DNA from: Zea mays
Lineage: Eukaryota > Streptophyta > Magnoliopsida > Poales > Poaceae
NCBI RefSeq assembly: GCF_902167145.1
Contig: NC_050104.1
Coordinates: forward strand, 108,139,849-108,203,848
DNA length: 64,000 bases
Direction: 5' to 3'
The position numbers and the translations under genes are program-made. Shown in pieces: positions 45,060 through 57,728 of the stretch (the first letter of the stretch is position 1; every line of letters starts with the position of its first letter). The notes beneath the pieces are model-generated. The model had not been told where the DNA came from. It saw only the letters and a list, made by a program, of their open reading frames with translations, and did no database searches.

Positions 45060-46135
45060 CAATTTGCTGGTGGTCTAGATGTGGGCTTGTTAACCTTGAG
45101 CGAGTATGAAGGTTAACCGAAGGTTTTGTGTTCATAGAAGAACTGGCATTGATACCAACATAATTACGCAAGTACTGGATTCCAAACTACAACCACAATG
45201 TAGATAAATTAGTAAAAATAATGAAATAGATATTCAACCAATCTAGAAAAGGTGAAGAAGCATACCCTCCCAAATGCTTGATGTGGATAAGAAATGGCCA
45301 TTATGTTTTTCAAGCCTGGTAAACCAAGTTCCTCGACTGTGACTGTAGTTGAGAGCTGAATAGGACTAATCTAAAATCAATCATATGCATAGAACAATTT
45401 ATTTAATTCCAGGCAGTTAAACAAGAACCTTAACATAATAAGGCTTGAATAAGACATGAACAAATTTAGAAGAAACTTACATGAGGGTCTGAATTTGCTT
45501 TGACATCCACTGTGACATTCTTGTGCTTTAGCTGGGCTTGGATCTCACTAATGATGGACTCATTTCTCATTGTGCTTAAAGCTGTTATATCCCCTATAGA
45601 CAGAAATATTAGAAAGGAAAAGGTGGAAGACCAAATTTTCATCATCGTTAGTGAGAAGTATGAATATAATAGGTGTATGCAAACGTAGACAAAATCGTGC
45701 AAATGTTTCCATATATCAAATCACTGTGAATAACAATTAAACAAAATAAATCATAACCAATTAATTTCTTCCATAGTGTACCAAATTCATATCTGAAAAT
45801 TGCAGTATGAAAGTCTTAAGTGCTTGCTCTAATTATGAGTTATTTCAACATTGGATAACAGTGTAACAAATAAATCTTGAGAGCACAAGAAATCAATTAA
45901 GGAAATATCACATACCATTTTACTGTAAAGAAAAGCAGAATTCACAACTTCTCTGCTTTTTCAGATTGATCATGGGGCTTATTGGTTCCATGTTCACTAA
46001 AAAGACCAGATATTGAGCGAGAGCTGAATTTTTCATTCAGCATGACATGAGAGTTCTTTGGGCTTGGTGTAGTGTCGGCAACCATTCATCAATAAGGGAT
46101 CCATGGTTACTTGTGTCAGCCATGCTAGAAATCTC
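45060..46135 (-). pseudogene. Unidentified exon series in Helitron 2
   Basis: Four open segments with splice-like borders: about 45990-46135 (MADTSNHGSLIDEWLPT, perhaps a first exon), 45480-45625 ([18 protein letters not shown]), 45280-45370 (VEELGLPGLKNIMAISYP) and 45060-45190 (QYLRNYVGINASSSMNTK). Order and orientation fit one captured gene. I do not recognise it; a transport or RNA-related protein is possible but unsupported. Confidence 0.45.
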
Positions 46136-46290
46136 TAACTGAAACAGAAACTCAAATCATTAAATATCTGAACAAATAAATTACTTGCACATGTCAAAAA
46201 AAAACAATTGAGTTTTAACAGACTTACTGTGGGTCTGGGTTGTGTTATTGTTTGTGTAAATCACTCTTCTGTTGTTTGTGAAGATTTCCG

Positions 46291-47356
46291 CTAGTTTGTT
46301 AGGACCTCCTTGTAGACGATGTTCTTGGTGTATGTCCCACAATCTACTGTGGGGTTCTTTCGTACACCCTTCCTCGACCTCTTATTTCCATCGACGGCTG
46401 GGATGACAAGGATCTTTATGTTCGATCGGGCTGTCGCTCTAGATAGAGCAACATATAATTGGCCATGAGAGAACACTGATTCGGGCAAGTACACACCAAC
46501 ATTGGGAATAGTCTGACCCTGTGCTTTGTTAACAGTCATTGCAAAACTAAGACGTATAGGAAACTGCTTCCTTTTGAACTAGAAAGGGAACATCTCATCA
46601 TCAGAGGGACAAAGAGGTATACGTGGCAGGAAAATCCGTTTTTCAGCATGCTGACCCAGTACAATTTCTGCGTCAATGCTATTTCTTTGGAAACCACGAA
46701 CCACCAGCCTGGTACCGTTGCAAAGTCCATTCGCAGGGTCTATATTCCGAAGCAATATAATAGGGCATCCAATCTTGAGCTTCAAAACATGCGGGGGCAG
46801 CCCATTAGGCGTTAGTGTGTTTAGGAACTCAGGTGGGTAATAGTTATGGGGATCATCCATGGCGCTATCGAAACTATGGTACACCGTATGTGCACCTTGA
46901 AAACGATCGATCATCTTAACATTTATCATATCCACCCAATCGTTTCGCGTTGATAGTACCACTCGTGAAGTAATGTAGGTGGAATCTGATATATTTTCAT
47001 TGAGATTTGGGAACACGTAGTCTATTAGATTGTCAAGATCACTGTCACTCCCACTATAAGGCACACATACCTCGCCAGGAAGACGGATGTCACCATCTCT
47101 ATTCGTGACCTCAGTTCCACCATCTATGCGTAGCAAAAACTCTGCAAACCAAGGGTTGTTTTTTGCCCTCATATTGCTAACAAGCTTTAAGTGGGACATG
47201 GACTCCCATAGGTAAGACATCCGTAGAGAAGAAGCGACTACTTGAGCCCTTGAACCTTTACGAACAACAGGCAAGACTTGTCTGAAATCCCCACCGAAGA
47301 CAATGGTTTTACCACCGAATGGCAATCCAGGCCGACCCATTATATCGCGCATGCTA
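46291..47356 (-). pseudogene. Helitron Rep/helicase, C-terminal PIF1-like part
   Basis: SF1 helicase half of the Helitron transposase. Visible: MRDIMGRPGLPFGGKTIV, GGDFRQVLPVV (motif II-III region), ILLRNIDPANGLCNGTRL, then MTVNKAQGQTIPNVGVYL and LYVALSRATARSNIKIL (motifs V-VI). The whole stretch is one frame interrupted by a single TAG (46579-46581) in FPF-stop-FKRKQF, where relatives have Gln. The N-terminal Rep domain and helicase motif I lie beyond the LTR insertion at 47357. Ends with a natural-looking stop at 46291. Confidence 0.92.
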
Positions 47357-50158
47357 TGTAATGCCCAAAATGTGTATAAAAAATAAAAATAAAAAATGAG
47401 GTAATGAAATAGTAAATTCAGATATCTCAAATTACATATGAGTGTGGAAATTTGAGAACTCCATTGTGGAAACCAAGAAATATTTTAGAAAAGAAGTAAT
47501 AGAAAAGATTCCTATTCAACTAAATAATTATGCATATCATCAAATGATGCATCATAAGCCTTTATTTACATGAATAATAAATTTGGAAGTAACCTTTACT
47601 TCCTATTTCACAAGCAAAATACTATTTTTCTACAAAGAAGGAAAACAATATGAGTGGGTATTTTGTATTTGCAACACAGACTAAATAAATATTTGATATA
47701 TAAAATAAAATAGACCATGTATAACATGTTGGAGTTTTTATTTGACACTTAAATATACTTTAAGTTTAAACTATATGTGAATTTAATTCAAAATTTCAAT
47801 TGGAATCTAATGTGAAATTAGAAAAGGAAATAAAAAAAAGAGAGAAAACAGAAAACCTAGTGCCGGGCCGAATTACCTTTAGCCGGCCCAACACGGCCAC
47901 TAACCAGCCCACCAGCGCGCTCGGCCCTGCTCACTGTGGCGCGGAGCCCACAAGTCGGCGGCTCCATCCAGTATCTACGCACGCGCCAGCCGTTTTCTCC
48001 TCCGTGTTGCATGCTTGGGCCACTGCAGACGGGTCCCACTTGCCTGATCTTCTTCTCCGATTGAAACGAACACCGAAGCTCGCGGATCGAGCCGCGATTT
48101 CGGCGGGTCGTTGGAACCTCCGATTCTCATGCTACCCCTCGCCCCATGTGCATATAAGCCTACCGCCCCCATTGGCCCTCCGGAACCAAAGCCGTGCAGG
48201 GAGAAAGGGATCTGCCAGCCACCATTTCTGAGGTGAGAACGAAGAAAGAGAGAGAGAAAAGAACTGAGCTGTGCACGGTGGTCTGGGCGACCGCGGGGAG
48301 GAGTCTTCCGGGCTCTGGACGCGCGTGGCGGCTGCGGCGCTCCCCGTACCGTAGGCGGCGTCCTTTGCGGCATCAAGTTGGGGCGTCGGGACTCGCCTCG
48401 AAGGAGCGCCGTCGCGAGTCGGCACGGCCGTGGGTGTCCCCGTTGCTTCAATAGCCAGTATGCACCCTTATTACTTCCATCTTGTCCTCTGCTATACTTA
48501 GGGCTAGCTAGATTTGGCGCGTGGATCATCTGAGCTCTGGAAATTCCTTGTTGACGTTATTCGTCACCGTGTATCCGCACTGCGCCGCGGCTGCCGTTAG
48601 GCATAGACATCAAGAGCCGGACCTCGTGGTGGATCATCGGGTGTCGGTGTGAGGTAGAAGATGGAGATGCGCCGTCTAATCTGGGCTCGAATGGCGAGCT
48701 CGGGACAGCTCGCTGCCTCGTCCATGGCACTCGGCCGCGGCGGATTAGCAGAGGAAAGAATTAGAAGAGAGAGAGAGAGCTGAGGGGAAGAAGAAGGCGT
48801 CTTGACTGTTGATCTGTCCCTGTACGGTGGATACTAGGCGACTATAGCAACTAGATCGGATTGGCGCACAACCGTTGATGCCAAATCATACGCACAGGAT
48901 TGGAGTTCGGTCATTTAAAAAACTAATCCGTAGATCCAAAATCCAACGGTTGGGATCGTTTCAACGCGTAACGATTCGTGATCTAATCCGGGCCCTCGAT
49001 TATGATCCAACGACCATGATTCGCCAATACCCCTTTGCCGAGTCACTTTTCTAAAGAGTCCCTGAAATTTATCTAAACCAACCCGCCGTCCTAGGGGAGG
49101 TGTAGATTGTGTCTAGGTTCATTTTGCGGCTGAAACCCTACCTTCTCTGGTATTTGATGCGCTGTCCAGGAATTAGAAAAAAAAATCCAGAAAAGTAAAT
49201 AGGAAGTGAATTTTCAATGTAACAATAAATACTAGGACTTGTTTAATTCATATAAGATTCATATTAAGTCCAAATGAGTTCATTCTAGTTCCTATAATTT
49301 TATAATACTATTGTTTATCAAATTGTGTCACTGTTTTGACATGAAAGTCACGTTAAAAAATTTATATCATATTTAATCTTGTACGAAACACATAAAAGAT
49401 TTAGAAATTCATAACTTAAAATCTATGACTCCAATTTGATCCGCTCCAGTTGCGTTAGTCTCGTATAAATATTTACTATACAATAAAAACATCTATTATA
49501 CCATGTATTATACCTGTATTTAACTGATGTTGGTTAGTTTGGTTAAACTGCTTATAAACTACTGAAATATGACCTATGGTTAATTTATAACTTAGGTTAA
49601 AGTTGAATTAATTACTACTTTAAGTTATTTTCTCTTGATTTATAAAATAAACATAAGACCTAGTTTTAATTACTTAATCACGTGGGTCTTCCGTAAACTA
49701 TACCTCTTAACCGTAACTTCGATCTTAGTAATTCTCGAACCCGCGATCTCGTAGCTTCGCGTAGATCATTATTATTCAGTTTGTACTTATGTTTGGTGTG
49801 ATGTTAATCTATACCATGTATGTTTGTATTGCTATGACTAGCGCGAGGTTTCGAGGATCTGAAGAATTACCCTGGTAACTGGAATCTCAAGTGCCAGGCA
49901 AGTTGTGCCCTTGATCACCTCTTTTACCCATTCATGTTCTTATTATTCATAATGATCTGCATAGGTTAATTTTGATGGGACCCAATAGGATACCCTAGAT
50001 TTGACTATCTTTATACCTTGTTTCCCCACTGGTTTTACTACTAAAGTTTTGGGTAGTTCATGCTATTGCTTTATGTGGATTTGGGTATAGAGATATTCAT
50101 CACTCATTGTTATACTTTTTATTATCTGTTCTATTATTTAATGTTCATGTTAAGATCA
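47357..50158 (+). mobile_element. Chromovirus-type LTR, 5' part
   Basis: Starts TGTAATGCCC directly inside the Helitron helicase (preceding bases TGCTA, likely its target duplication). It shows the family plan: AT-rich start, GC-rich block from about 47860 with CATATAAG (about 48151), and near 49895 the CAGGCAAGTTG motif shared with its relatives. At 50159 it is interrupted by an inverted LTR; the rest of this element lies outside the window. Confidence 0.75.
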
Positions 50159-53100
50159 TGTCACACCCGGTTTTAGAAGGTAAACCGAATGTGAACCATG
50201 TACGTGCCAGGATCAGTTATTCACGTACACAGCGATTACATAAATGACTCATCATAGCACAATGCTTCGAATTACAATAAAGAGTAAGTAATAATATTAC
50301 AGACTAGAGCCATTTACATAATATAAATCAAAGTACACAGAATCGAAACGTAGCCAACGTAAACAACCCACCACAGACAGCTGACTGGGGGAGGTCGCTA
50401 GCCTAATCCTCGAACTCGTCGACATCCTAGAACTCCTGGAGATCCACCTCGACGTCGTTCTCCTTCTTCTTTACCTGAGCATAGATTGCACCAAAGGCAA
50501 CCTGGTGTTTTGTGAAAGCAAGGGTGAGTACACATCAACGTACTCAGCAAATGTCCCGTTTGGCTGTAGTGGACTAGCTTTATGTGGGGGGTAAGTCAAG
50601 TAGTTGCTTTTAGTTGGTCAGATTATTATTACTAGTAGAGAAAGCCAAGTTTTAGATTTAACCCACGTTATTAACCCAAACGTACTCCTTTCCAAACGGA
50701 AAGAGTACCACTTACCATTACCAGAGTCGATACCAAGAACCATCAATCTCATTGCCACCTGTAATCCGAACATCTCTGATCAAGTATCACTAATCAACGG
50801 AGCTCCCTTGGCCGCTCATAACCGCGAGCACGGCTGATATATCAGTTTCATAACACTCTGCAGAAGTTGCGCACTTTACCCACAAGTCGTGATTCCCTCT
50901 TGCCTCGGGCCGATCAAACCCTTAAACACTACCAAGGTGAATAGGCAGGGTCTCACTACGTAGCCTTTACAAAGATTCCCTGGGGCTATAGCCGCCCGTT
51001 AGGTTTCCTAAATGCACCGCACTCCTCCCCAAGGGGCGAACCAACCTTGGCAGAGCGAGCCGCATACACCGAGCCCCATTAACGGCACGACGGCGAAGCG
51101 AACTACACCCCAGTTCCTCTAATTATTCAGCTAAGGGCATCCCATTCCACCCTCATGGTTGCACTGTTTTCCCGGGCGGTCATCCAATGAACAGGTCCTT
51201 ACGGAGAGGCACTCGAGAAACCGCTCGAGCCCCCTTGAAGACCACAAGTATAACATCATAATAAAAGAGGGGAAAACAGCGTATCATTGATAAATCTCAT
51301 CATGTTCATTGATTAGAGTTGAGCAATAGCATAAAGCTAAACAATAATAACCCAAAAGGTAATCAAGGACAAGGTAAATACAAAGCTAGTCAATCCTTAG
51401 GTTGATCATGGTATGCGGGTTGATGAATTATAAAGTAAATGAGACATAATAGGTCAGAGGACACTTGCCTTCACCAAACAGATGCTCAGGGTCTTCAGCT
51501 TCGTAGAACTCGAAGAGCTGGGTCATTTGGTCGCCGAAGCTTGTCCGTCGATTCCTCGAAGCTCAGAAACAAATCGCGATCTAATCGCAACGCGAAGCGA
51601 AGACGAACAGACACAAGCAAACAAACATATACATATGCATAAGAACATTACATCATACAAGATAAAATGTTATAAAAGCGAGCAATAAAAAAATAGAGAG
51701 CGCTTCTACGGTTACGCAAGAAAAAGAACCATGATAGACGAAGCTATGGTCGAGAGGTTAGCACATTTACATTAAACAAGTACTAATTAGAACATCCAAT
51801 TCAACATAATTATATTAATTGATATTAATCAAATGTGAATTAATACTACTACTTAGTTTTGGCTAACTTACTATTTTAATAGTTGACAGTTAAGCAAGTA
51901 ACTTAATGAATATGAGCGATTCTAAGCGAGACGAATTAACGACGCACGACGTGCAAACACGATGTGCGCAACGCGCGGACACAAACGACTCAGTGCGCGG
52001 ACAACGCGCGATACGCGCGAACGGCACACGACAACGCGTGCAAACAACACGCGCAATACTCGCGAACGACACGCGACGACGTGCGCGAAACAGCACCGCG
52101 GCACGCGCGGACCGACATGCGAAACTAATAATTAAACAACGTGATTAAACTAAATAATTATTAATAAATAATATTTCAGTTAAGGTTAATCATATTGGTG
52201 ACTAATTATAAATGCGCAAATCGAATTCCTAAATTAGGTTTTTAAATTGAAACATTGTTCTAGTAGCCACTGGTTAAATAAACGTTTAACTAAATTAAAT
52301 AAAATGTGCAAAAATTGGGATAAATATTTCTAAATTAAGATAATTTTAATATGAACCTAACGCAACTTGAATGGATCGAATCGGGTTTAAAATGCAAAAG
52401 TTATGAATGTTTTAAACCATACTGTAATTCGCGCGGACTAAATTTACAGAATTGCCATCGTCTTCTTCTTCTCATCTTCCTCCTCCCATCCATGGAAGAG
52501 AGAGGAGGGGAAGGAGAGGGGGCTGCGCAGGGGGAGGGAGGAGCTCGACCTCCACCAAGAGGCCGGCCACGCCGCACAGGGCACGCGCGCCCGCGGGCGG
52601 GGGCCGCGCCTAGGAGGGAGGGAGCGGGGCGCGGGGCACGGGAGCCGCCGCCGGCCACCACCGCCGCCGCCGGGAGGGGGAAAGGGTCGCCGCCGCCGGG
52701 GAAGGTGAGGGGAGAGTGGGAGAGGCTCTGCACGGACGGGAAAACGAAGAAACGAAGAAACCCTAGGTGCAACAATGGAGGTTTCTCACCGGGAAGAAGA
52801 CCCTCGCCGGAGCCGAGAGGAAATCCATCGATTGTCGGAGATTTGGGGATCCAATCGAAGAACCGAACGCGCTGCAACGAAGCCCTCGACGAGACGAACG
52901 CAGCGGTACCCTCGGATTCCGCGGACGATGCACGGATTGTGAGTAATTGCTCGCCGGAGTTGTCGCTGGAGTTGGAACCGCCCCAAACTTCGGCGAGCAA
53001 TACCGGGAGCTAGGGATTGGATTTGGGGGAAACTTTTTGTGTTCTGGAACGGGCTCGACGAGATGAAGCCGGACATGTATATATATCTAGGGTTTGGATG

Positions 53101-53577
53101 AGATGAAAATTCGGTTAAAATTCGGATTTTACTATTTTTAAAATTCGAAAAAGCCTAGAATTCCATATTTTGTGCTTAAAATATTATATATGCTTTCAAA
53201 AATTCCAGAAAAATTCCTATAAATGTTTTGGCACCTAATGAACTCAAAAAACATAATTAGAATTTCTAAAAATATTTTAAGTTCCACAAATAAATAGATT
53301 TTGGATTCTGGAAAATAGAAAAATATTCTGAAAAATATGAAAATTTACCGAGCGCTTCTAGAAGATATGTTAACATGTTTCAAACATATTTTGCACTTAG
53401 AAACACCATGCAACAGCATGAATGCAACAACCAAAGTGCCTCTAGGGCTCATTCCACTAGGTTTACGCTAATATAAAACAAAATAATTCTCCATTTTTAG
53501 GAAAAAGAGAAAGGAAAGCGAAGAACTGAGAGAGTAACACCTGAATTTGGTGGATATTAGAAAAGAAATTTTATACC
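50159..53577 (-). repeat. Inverted chromovirus-type LTR, head-to-head with the next one
   Basis: The plus strand begins TGTCACACCCGGTTTTAG, the complement of the LTR end at 56030-56049, and tracks the forward LTR in reverse: GTTTGGCTGTAGTGG (50560), GCCGCTCATAACCGCGAG (50813), GAGAAACCGCTCGAGC (51213), AACTTGCC-type motif (51461-51470) and a GC-rich block (52480-52720). Its own start is truncated by about 22 bases at 53577. It belongs to a different subfamily from the forward LTR, most similar in the last 1.2 kb. Confidence 0.85.
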
Positions 53578-56049
53578 CTCGGCCCTGCCCGCGCCGCCTC
53601 TTCCCCGACCCCGGCCGCCCGCGCCCTCGTCCGCCTCGGCCCCCGGCTCGGCCGCTCCGGCGAGCTCGGCACGGCCCCGGCCCCGGCCCCGGCCACCCCG
53701 GCCGCCCGCGCCCCCGACCCCGCCCGGCCACCCCGCCCGCGCCGCCTCTTCCCCGAGCCCGGCCGCCCGCGCCGGCGTCCCCCGCCCCCGGCTCGGCCCC
53801 TCCGGCGAGCCCCGTCCCGCGCCCGCCCTCTCCGGCGAGCCCGCCCCCCTCGTCCGCCCGCCCCCTCCGGCGAGCTCCCCCTCCGGTTCAACCGCCCCCC
53901 GGTTCAACCGCCCCGGCCCTGGCTCGGCCGCCCGCGCCCCCGCGCCCGGCCTCGGCCGTGCCCCCGTCCTACCCGTGCTTCGCCCCGCCCGTGTGCCGTG
54001 TTTGCCCGCTCGCCCCGCCGTGCCTTGCTCGCGTCGTGTCGGCTCTCGGCGTGGCCTCGAGCTCGGCCCAGCGTGCCTTCGGCGCGTGGCCTTGAGCTCG
54101 GCCAGCGCACGGCCCCGACGCGTGCGCGACTCGTTTGCGGCACGTTGCATGTGGTTTTGCGCGTGCGCGTGCTCGCACAGCGTTCTGGCATAGCTCGTCG
54201 TGCTCGCGACGCGACGCATAGCGCCCTGTCGCGCTCGCGACACGATCGTCTACCCCCCCGTATCCTATCTACGCTAATCACGTTGTTTATATTAATAAGA
54301 AAGGAGTCTCAATTTGGAAATTGGTTATGTTAGTTAATTTGTATAGCTAATCGTCTATCTTATTCAATGTTAATCTACTAAAAGTGGTCGCGCTTACATT
54401 AGTGCATGTAGCTAATTCTTTTGTTAGAACCAATTGGAACTAGAACACGTGACGTCTAGTTATTCATCAACCCATAGTGCGTCTCAGGCATAAGCTTTAA
54501 CTCTCGCGAGACCATTCCCCCATTTCTTTCTAACCAAGGTAAATTCATTATCGTATGTGATATCCTATGCATATTTACTTTATTTGTTCTCTTGTATGGT
54601 GTATTGTTTGTTTCCTAATTTGAATGGATGGATGTATGCTTGCAATCGCATAGAGAACGATCCGGTTGAAGAGCCCGAGGAACTCGCAGGAGAAGCCCCT
54701 GAGCAGCAGTCGGTTGGTGGAGGCAAGTGTCCCTTGACCTATCTCTGTCCTATTCATTCTTTAATTCACCTCCCGCATTACACCTTTATGCCTAAGGATC
54801 GACTAGCTTTGTTATCCATGTCCTTGTTTACCTATTTGGGTTGGATTATTACTGTTTAGCTTTATGCTATTGCTTAACTTTAATCAATGAACATGATGAG
54901 ATTATCTATGATACGTTGTTTTCCCTTCTCTTATTATGATGTTGTACTTGTGGTCTTCAAGGGGGCTCGAGCGGTTTCTCGAGTGCCTCTCCGTAAGGAC
55001 CTGTTCTATGGATGACCGCCCGGGAAAACAGTGCAACCATGAGGGTGGAATGGGATGCCCTTAGCTGAATAATTAGAGGATCCGGGGTGTAGATCACTTA
55101 GCCGTCGTGCCGTCAATGGGGCTCGGTGTATGCGGCTCGCTCTGCCAAGTTTGGGTTCGCCCCTTGGGGAGGAGTGCGGTGCATTTAGGAAACCTAACGG
55201 GTGGCTACAGCTCCAGGGAATCTTTGTAAAGGCTACGTAGTGATGCCCTGCTGGGTCACCTTGGTAGTGATCAATGGAGAGTCATGATCTCCGGGCAGGA
55301 AGGGAATCACGGCTTGTGGGTAAAGTGCACAACCTCTGCAGAGTGTTTGGAAAACTGATATATCAGCCGTGCTCGCGGTTATGAGCGGCCAAGGGAGCTC
55401 CAGTGATTAGTGGTACTTGATCAGAGACATTTTGGTTTACAGATGGTTATGAGATCGATGGTTTTGGTTATGACTATGGTACTGGTAAGTGGTATTCTTT
55501 CCGTTTGGAAAGGGTACATCGGGCTAATAACTTGGGTTAATGCTAAAACCTGGCTTTCTATTAGTAAATAATAATCTGACCAACTAAAAGCAACTGCTTG
55601 ACTTATCCCCACATAAAGCTAGTCCACTACAGCCAAACAGGATACTTGCTGAGTATGTTGATGTGTACTCACCCTTGCTCTACACACCAAACCCCCCATC
55701 CCCAGGTTGTCAGCATTGCAACCACTGCTCAGGCGAAGATGAAGTTGTGGAAGGAGACTTCCAGGAGTTCCAAGACTACGACGAGTTCTAGGCGCGGGTT
55801 AGCGACAACCCCCAGTCGGCTGCCTGTGAAGGCCGCGGTTATCTACGTTTCTTTTCCGCACTTTGATTTATTGTAAGGACTATATGGACGTCTCAGACGT
55901 ATGATGTAATCGACTATTATTTCCCTTTTAATACTATTTTGAGCACTGTGTGATGATGTCCATGTTATGTAACTGCTGTGTACGTGAATAACTGATCCTG
56001 GCACGTACATGGTTCGCATTCGGTTTGCCTTCTAAAACCGGGTGTGACA
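53578..56049 (+). repeat. Chromovirus 5' LTR, first 630 bases missing
   Basis: Aligns with the 3' LTR from about 62957 onward; the first roughly 630 bases of the 3' LTR have no counterpart here because the inverted LTR abuts. Ends AAACCGGGTGTGACA at 56049, followed by the primer site. GGAGGCAAGTG (about 54719) and the stretch 54960-55410 are shared with the other LTRs. Confidence 0.88.
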
Positions 56050-56053
56050 TAAG

Positions 56054-56066
56054 TGGTATCAAAGCC
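56054..56066 (+). other. Chromovirus primer binding site
   Basis: TGGTATCAAAGCC, a one-base variant of the methionine-tRNA site, starts four bases after the LTR. Confidence 0.85.
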
Positions 56067-56309
56067 GTGCTGACTGTAGGACCGCTAACCTAGAATAGAA
56101 TGGTCGTTCTAAGGACTATAAACTTCTGTCCCTGCCTTGACTTTGATATCCCTTCAAAAGTTGGTCATACCGACCAAACCTATGTTCTACTATATAATAT
56201 ACCTTGCTGAAAATTGTGTTTCATTCTAATCCTTCATTTACTTATGATTCATTATTTGTTGGTCATATTAATTCTGTTCTCACCCTTTTGCTTGCGATGT
56301 CTTTTGTAG

Positions 56310-57323
56310 ATGGCTCGACTTAGACACACTGCACGAAAGTCCGTCATCCCCTTCTTACCCTCCCGCCTTGCTGAGCGTCCGCTTCGCCGTCCCGTGGCCG
56401 GACAGTCCAGCCACTTGGAGAGACTGCACCACCGCCTGCATGAGGAGCAGGAACGTCGACGACAGGAGCAGCAGGGCTCTTCTTTCTCGCTCCAGCAGGA
56501 GATAGAGTCTGTGAGGAGCTGCTCCCCTGTGCTTCCCCTGGAGGCGCCCCCTGCACCACCACTAGGCGCCCCAGCCTCTGGAGTAGCTGCTGGAGGAGAC
56601 CTAGACGACGGAGGTGGCGACGACAGCTCGAGCCACGACACCGACTTCCCTGCTGACCATGAGCCGGAAGGATGGGTTGCTCGGCCCATCACTCGCGATG
56701 CTGCTCGCGGGTGTCACTTCCATGATGCGCTCGACACCCTGCTACGTCGGGCACTTAACCGGCGTACCTGGTCCATCGAGTATCGCTATGTGGTCTACCA
56801 GCATAGTCACGGGGTCTACCCGGACCGCTGGGAGGCAACCTGCTTGGTGCGCTGTCCGGAGAACAGTCTCTAGGGTGCGGAGGCCTGCTCAGAGCACTAT
56901 TCTATCTCTGAGCGGGACTCAGCTGAGGCAGCCATGCAAGATGCTGCACGGCGTGCGCTTTCGCACTACTGCTCGGTTTTCGGTGGGGTAGCTGACGGTC
57001 TTGACCTGAAGTATTACCCCCGCCGTCCATCTGGCAGCACAGGAGGCGTGATTGTCTCACCTGTCGGTGAGGGCAGTCCTAGGTTGAGCAGCACAGTCAA
57101 CCTAGCCGCCGTGCTAAACACGGAGCTGGACCATGCACTAGACGAGCTGAGTAGGGCTCGTGCTGAGATCGCCCTGCTACGGGCTGAGCGCGCGGAACGT
57201 CGTCACATGGACGATGGTTCCCCCGCTCCCGTTGGGACTCAGCACCCGTACCGCTCACCTCGGCGTGGACACCAGTCTTATGGCAATCCCGACTGCAAGA
57301 CCAAGATAAATCTAGAACCATAG
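56310..57323 (+). pseudogene. Extra ORF upstream of gag, with histone H3-like N-terminus
   Basis: One frame of about 337 codons with a single TAG at 56871-56873. The protein begins MARLRHTARKSVIPF, which matches the start of histone H3 (ARTKQTARKS) at seven of ten positions after Met, including the ARKS around lysine 9. A charged Gln/Arg stretch and a Pro-Ala/Asp-rich part follow. A conserved-looking middle (IEYRYVVYQHSHGVYPDRW) leads to a probable C-terminal coiled coil (LDHALDELSRARAEIALL). No catalytic domain is visible. The ATG directly follows CTTTTGTAG, a good 3' splice site, suggesting expression from a spliced RNA. Function unknown. Confidence 0.7.
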
Positions 57324-57728
57324 ATCGTTAGAGTTGGATCTTGTAATTAATACAAATTATATACGTAGAAGCTACAGTCTTAGCGTTAGTCTCGGTCTTA
57401 GTTAGTCTTAGTTAGACAGGGTAGTTTGCTATATCCTGTGCATTTATGTTTGTCATGATGAACTATGTTTGGTTTGGATCTTTGTAATGACTGTCACCAG
57501 AGTGTGGGTATCCCCTGCATTTTGGTTTACCTGTTATATGTTAATGGAGTTAGTTATATAGTTGGGAAACCTTTTATTCCACTTTCCTCTTTATCTGAGA
57601 AGCTGTGTGGTCTGTGTTGGAGATCAGTGAAGATGCTCACCTGTTCAGTGTTGTTGAAGAATTCTATGCTCTTTTCTTATGCTGCAAGATCTGCCAGATC
57701 AGTTCTGATTTGTGGTTGCATTCTGCAG

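Larger units (their letters stand above)
42573..47356 (-). mobile_element. Helitron 2, 3' portion with captured exons
   Basis: Minus-strand 3' end CCGTAGCAACGCACGAGC...TTTAACTAG (CTAG at 42573-42576) followed by host T, inside an intron of the carboxypeptidase gene. The stem is weak (CGT/ACG core). The element extends right past a captured YIP1-like exon and other exon-like pieces to the helicase C-terminus, where an LTR element (47357) cuts it; the 5' end is outside the window. About 42577-43830 is AT-rich with nothing I recognise except short exon-like bits. Confidence 0.75.

Noticed and set aside
47800..48529. Host gene with CpG-rich promoter near 48000-48500
   Set aside because: The block matches the GC-rich promoter part of a chromovirus-type LTR starting at 47357, and the ORFs are short and overlapping.
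53547..54243. Several 100-230-codon ORFs on both strands, rich in Pro, Ala and Arg
   Set aside because: All are by-products of the CCG-rich LTR tract; the same block recurs at 62816-63639 in the 3' LTR with similar spurious ORFs.
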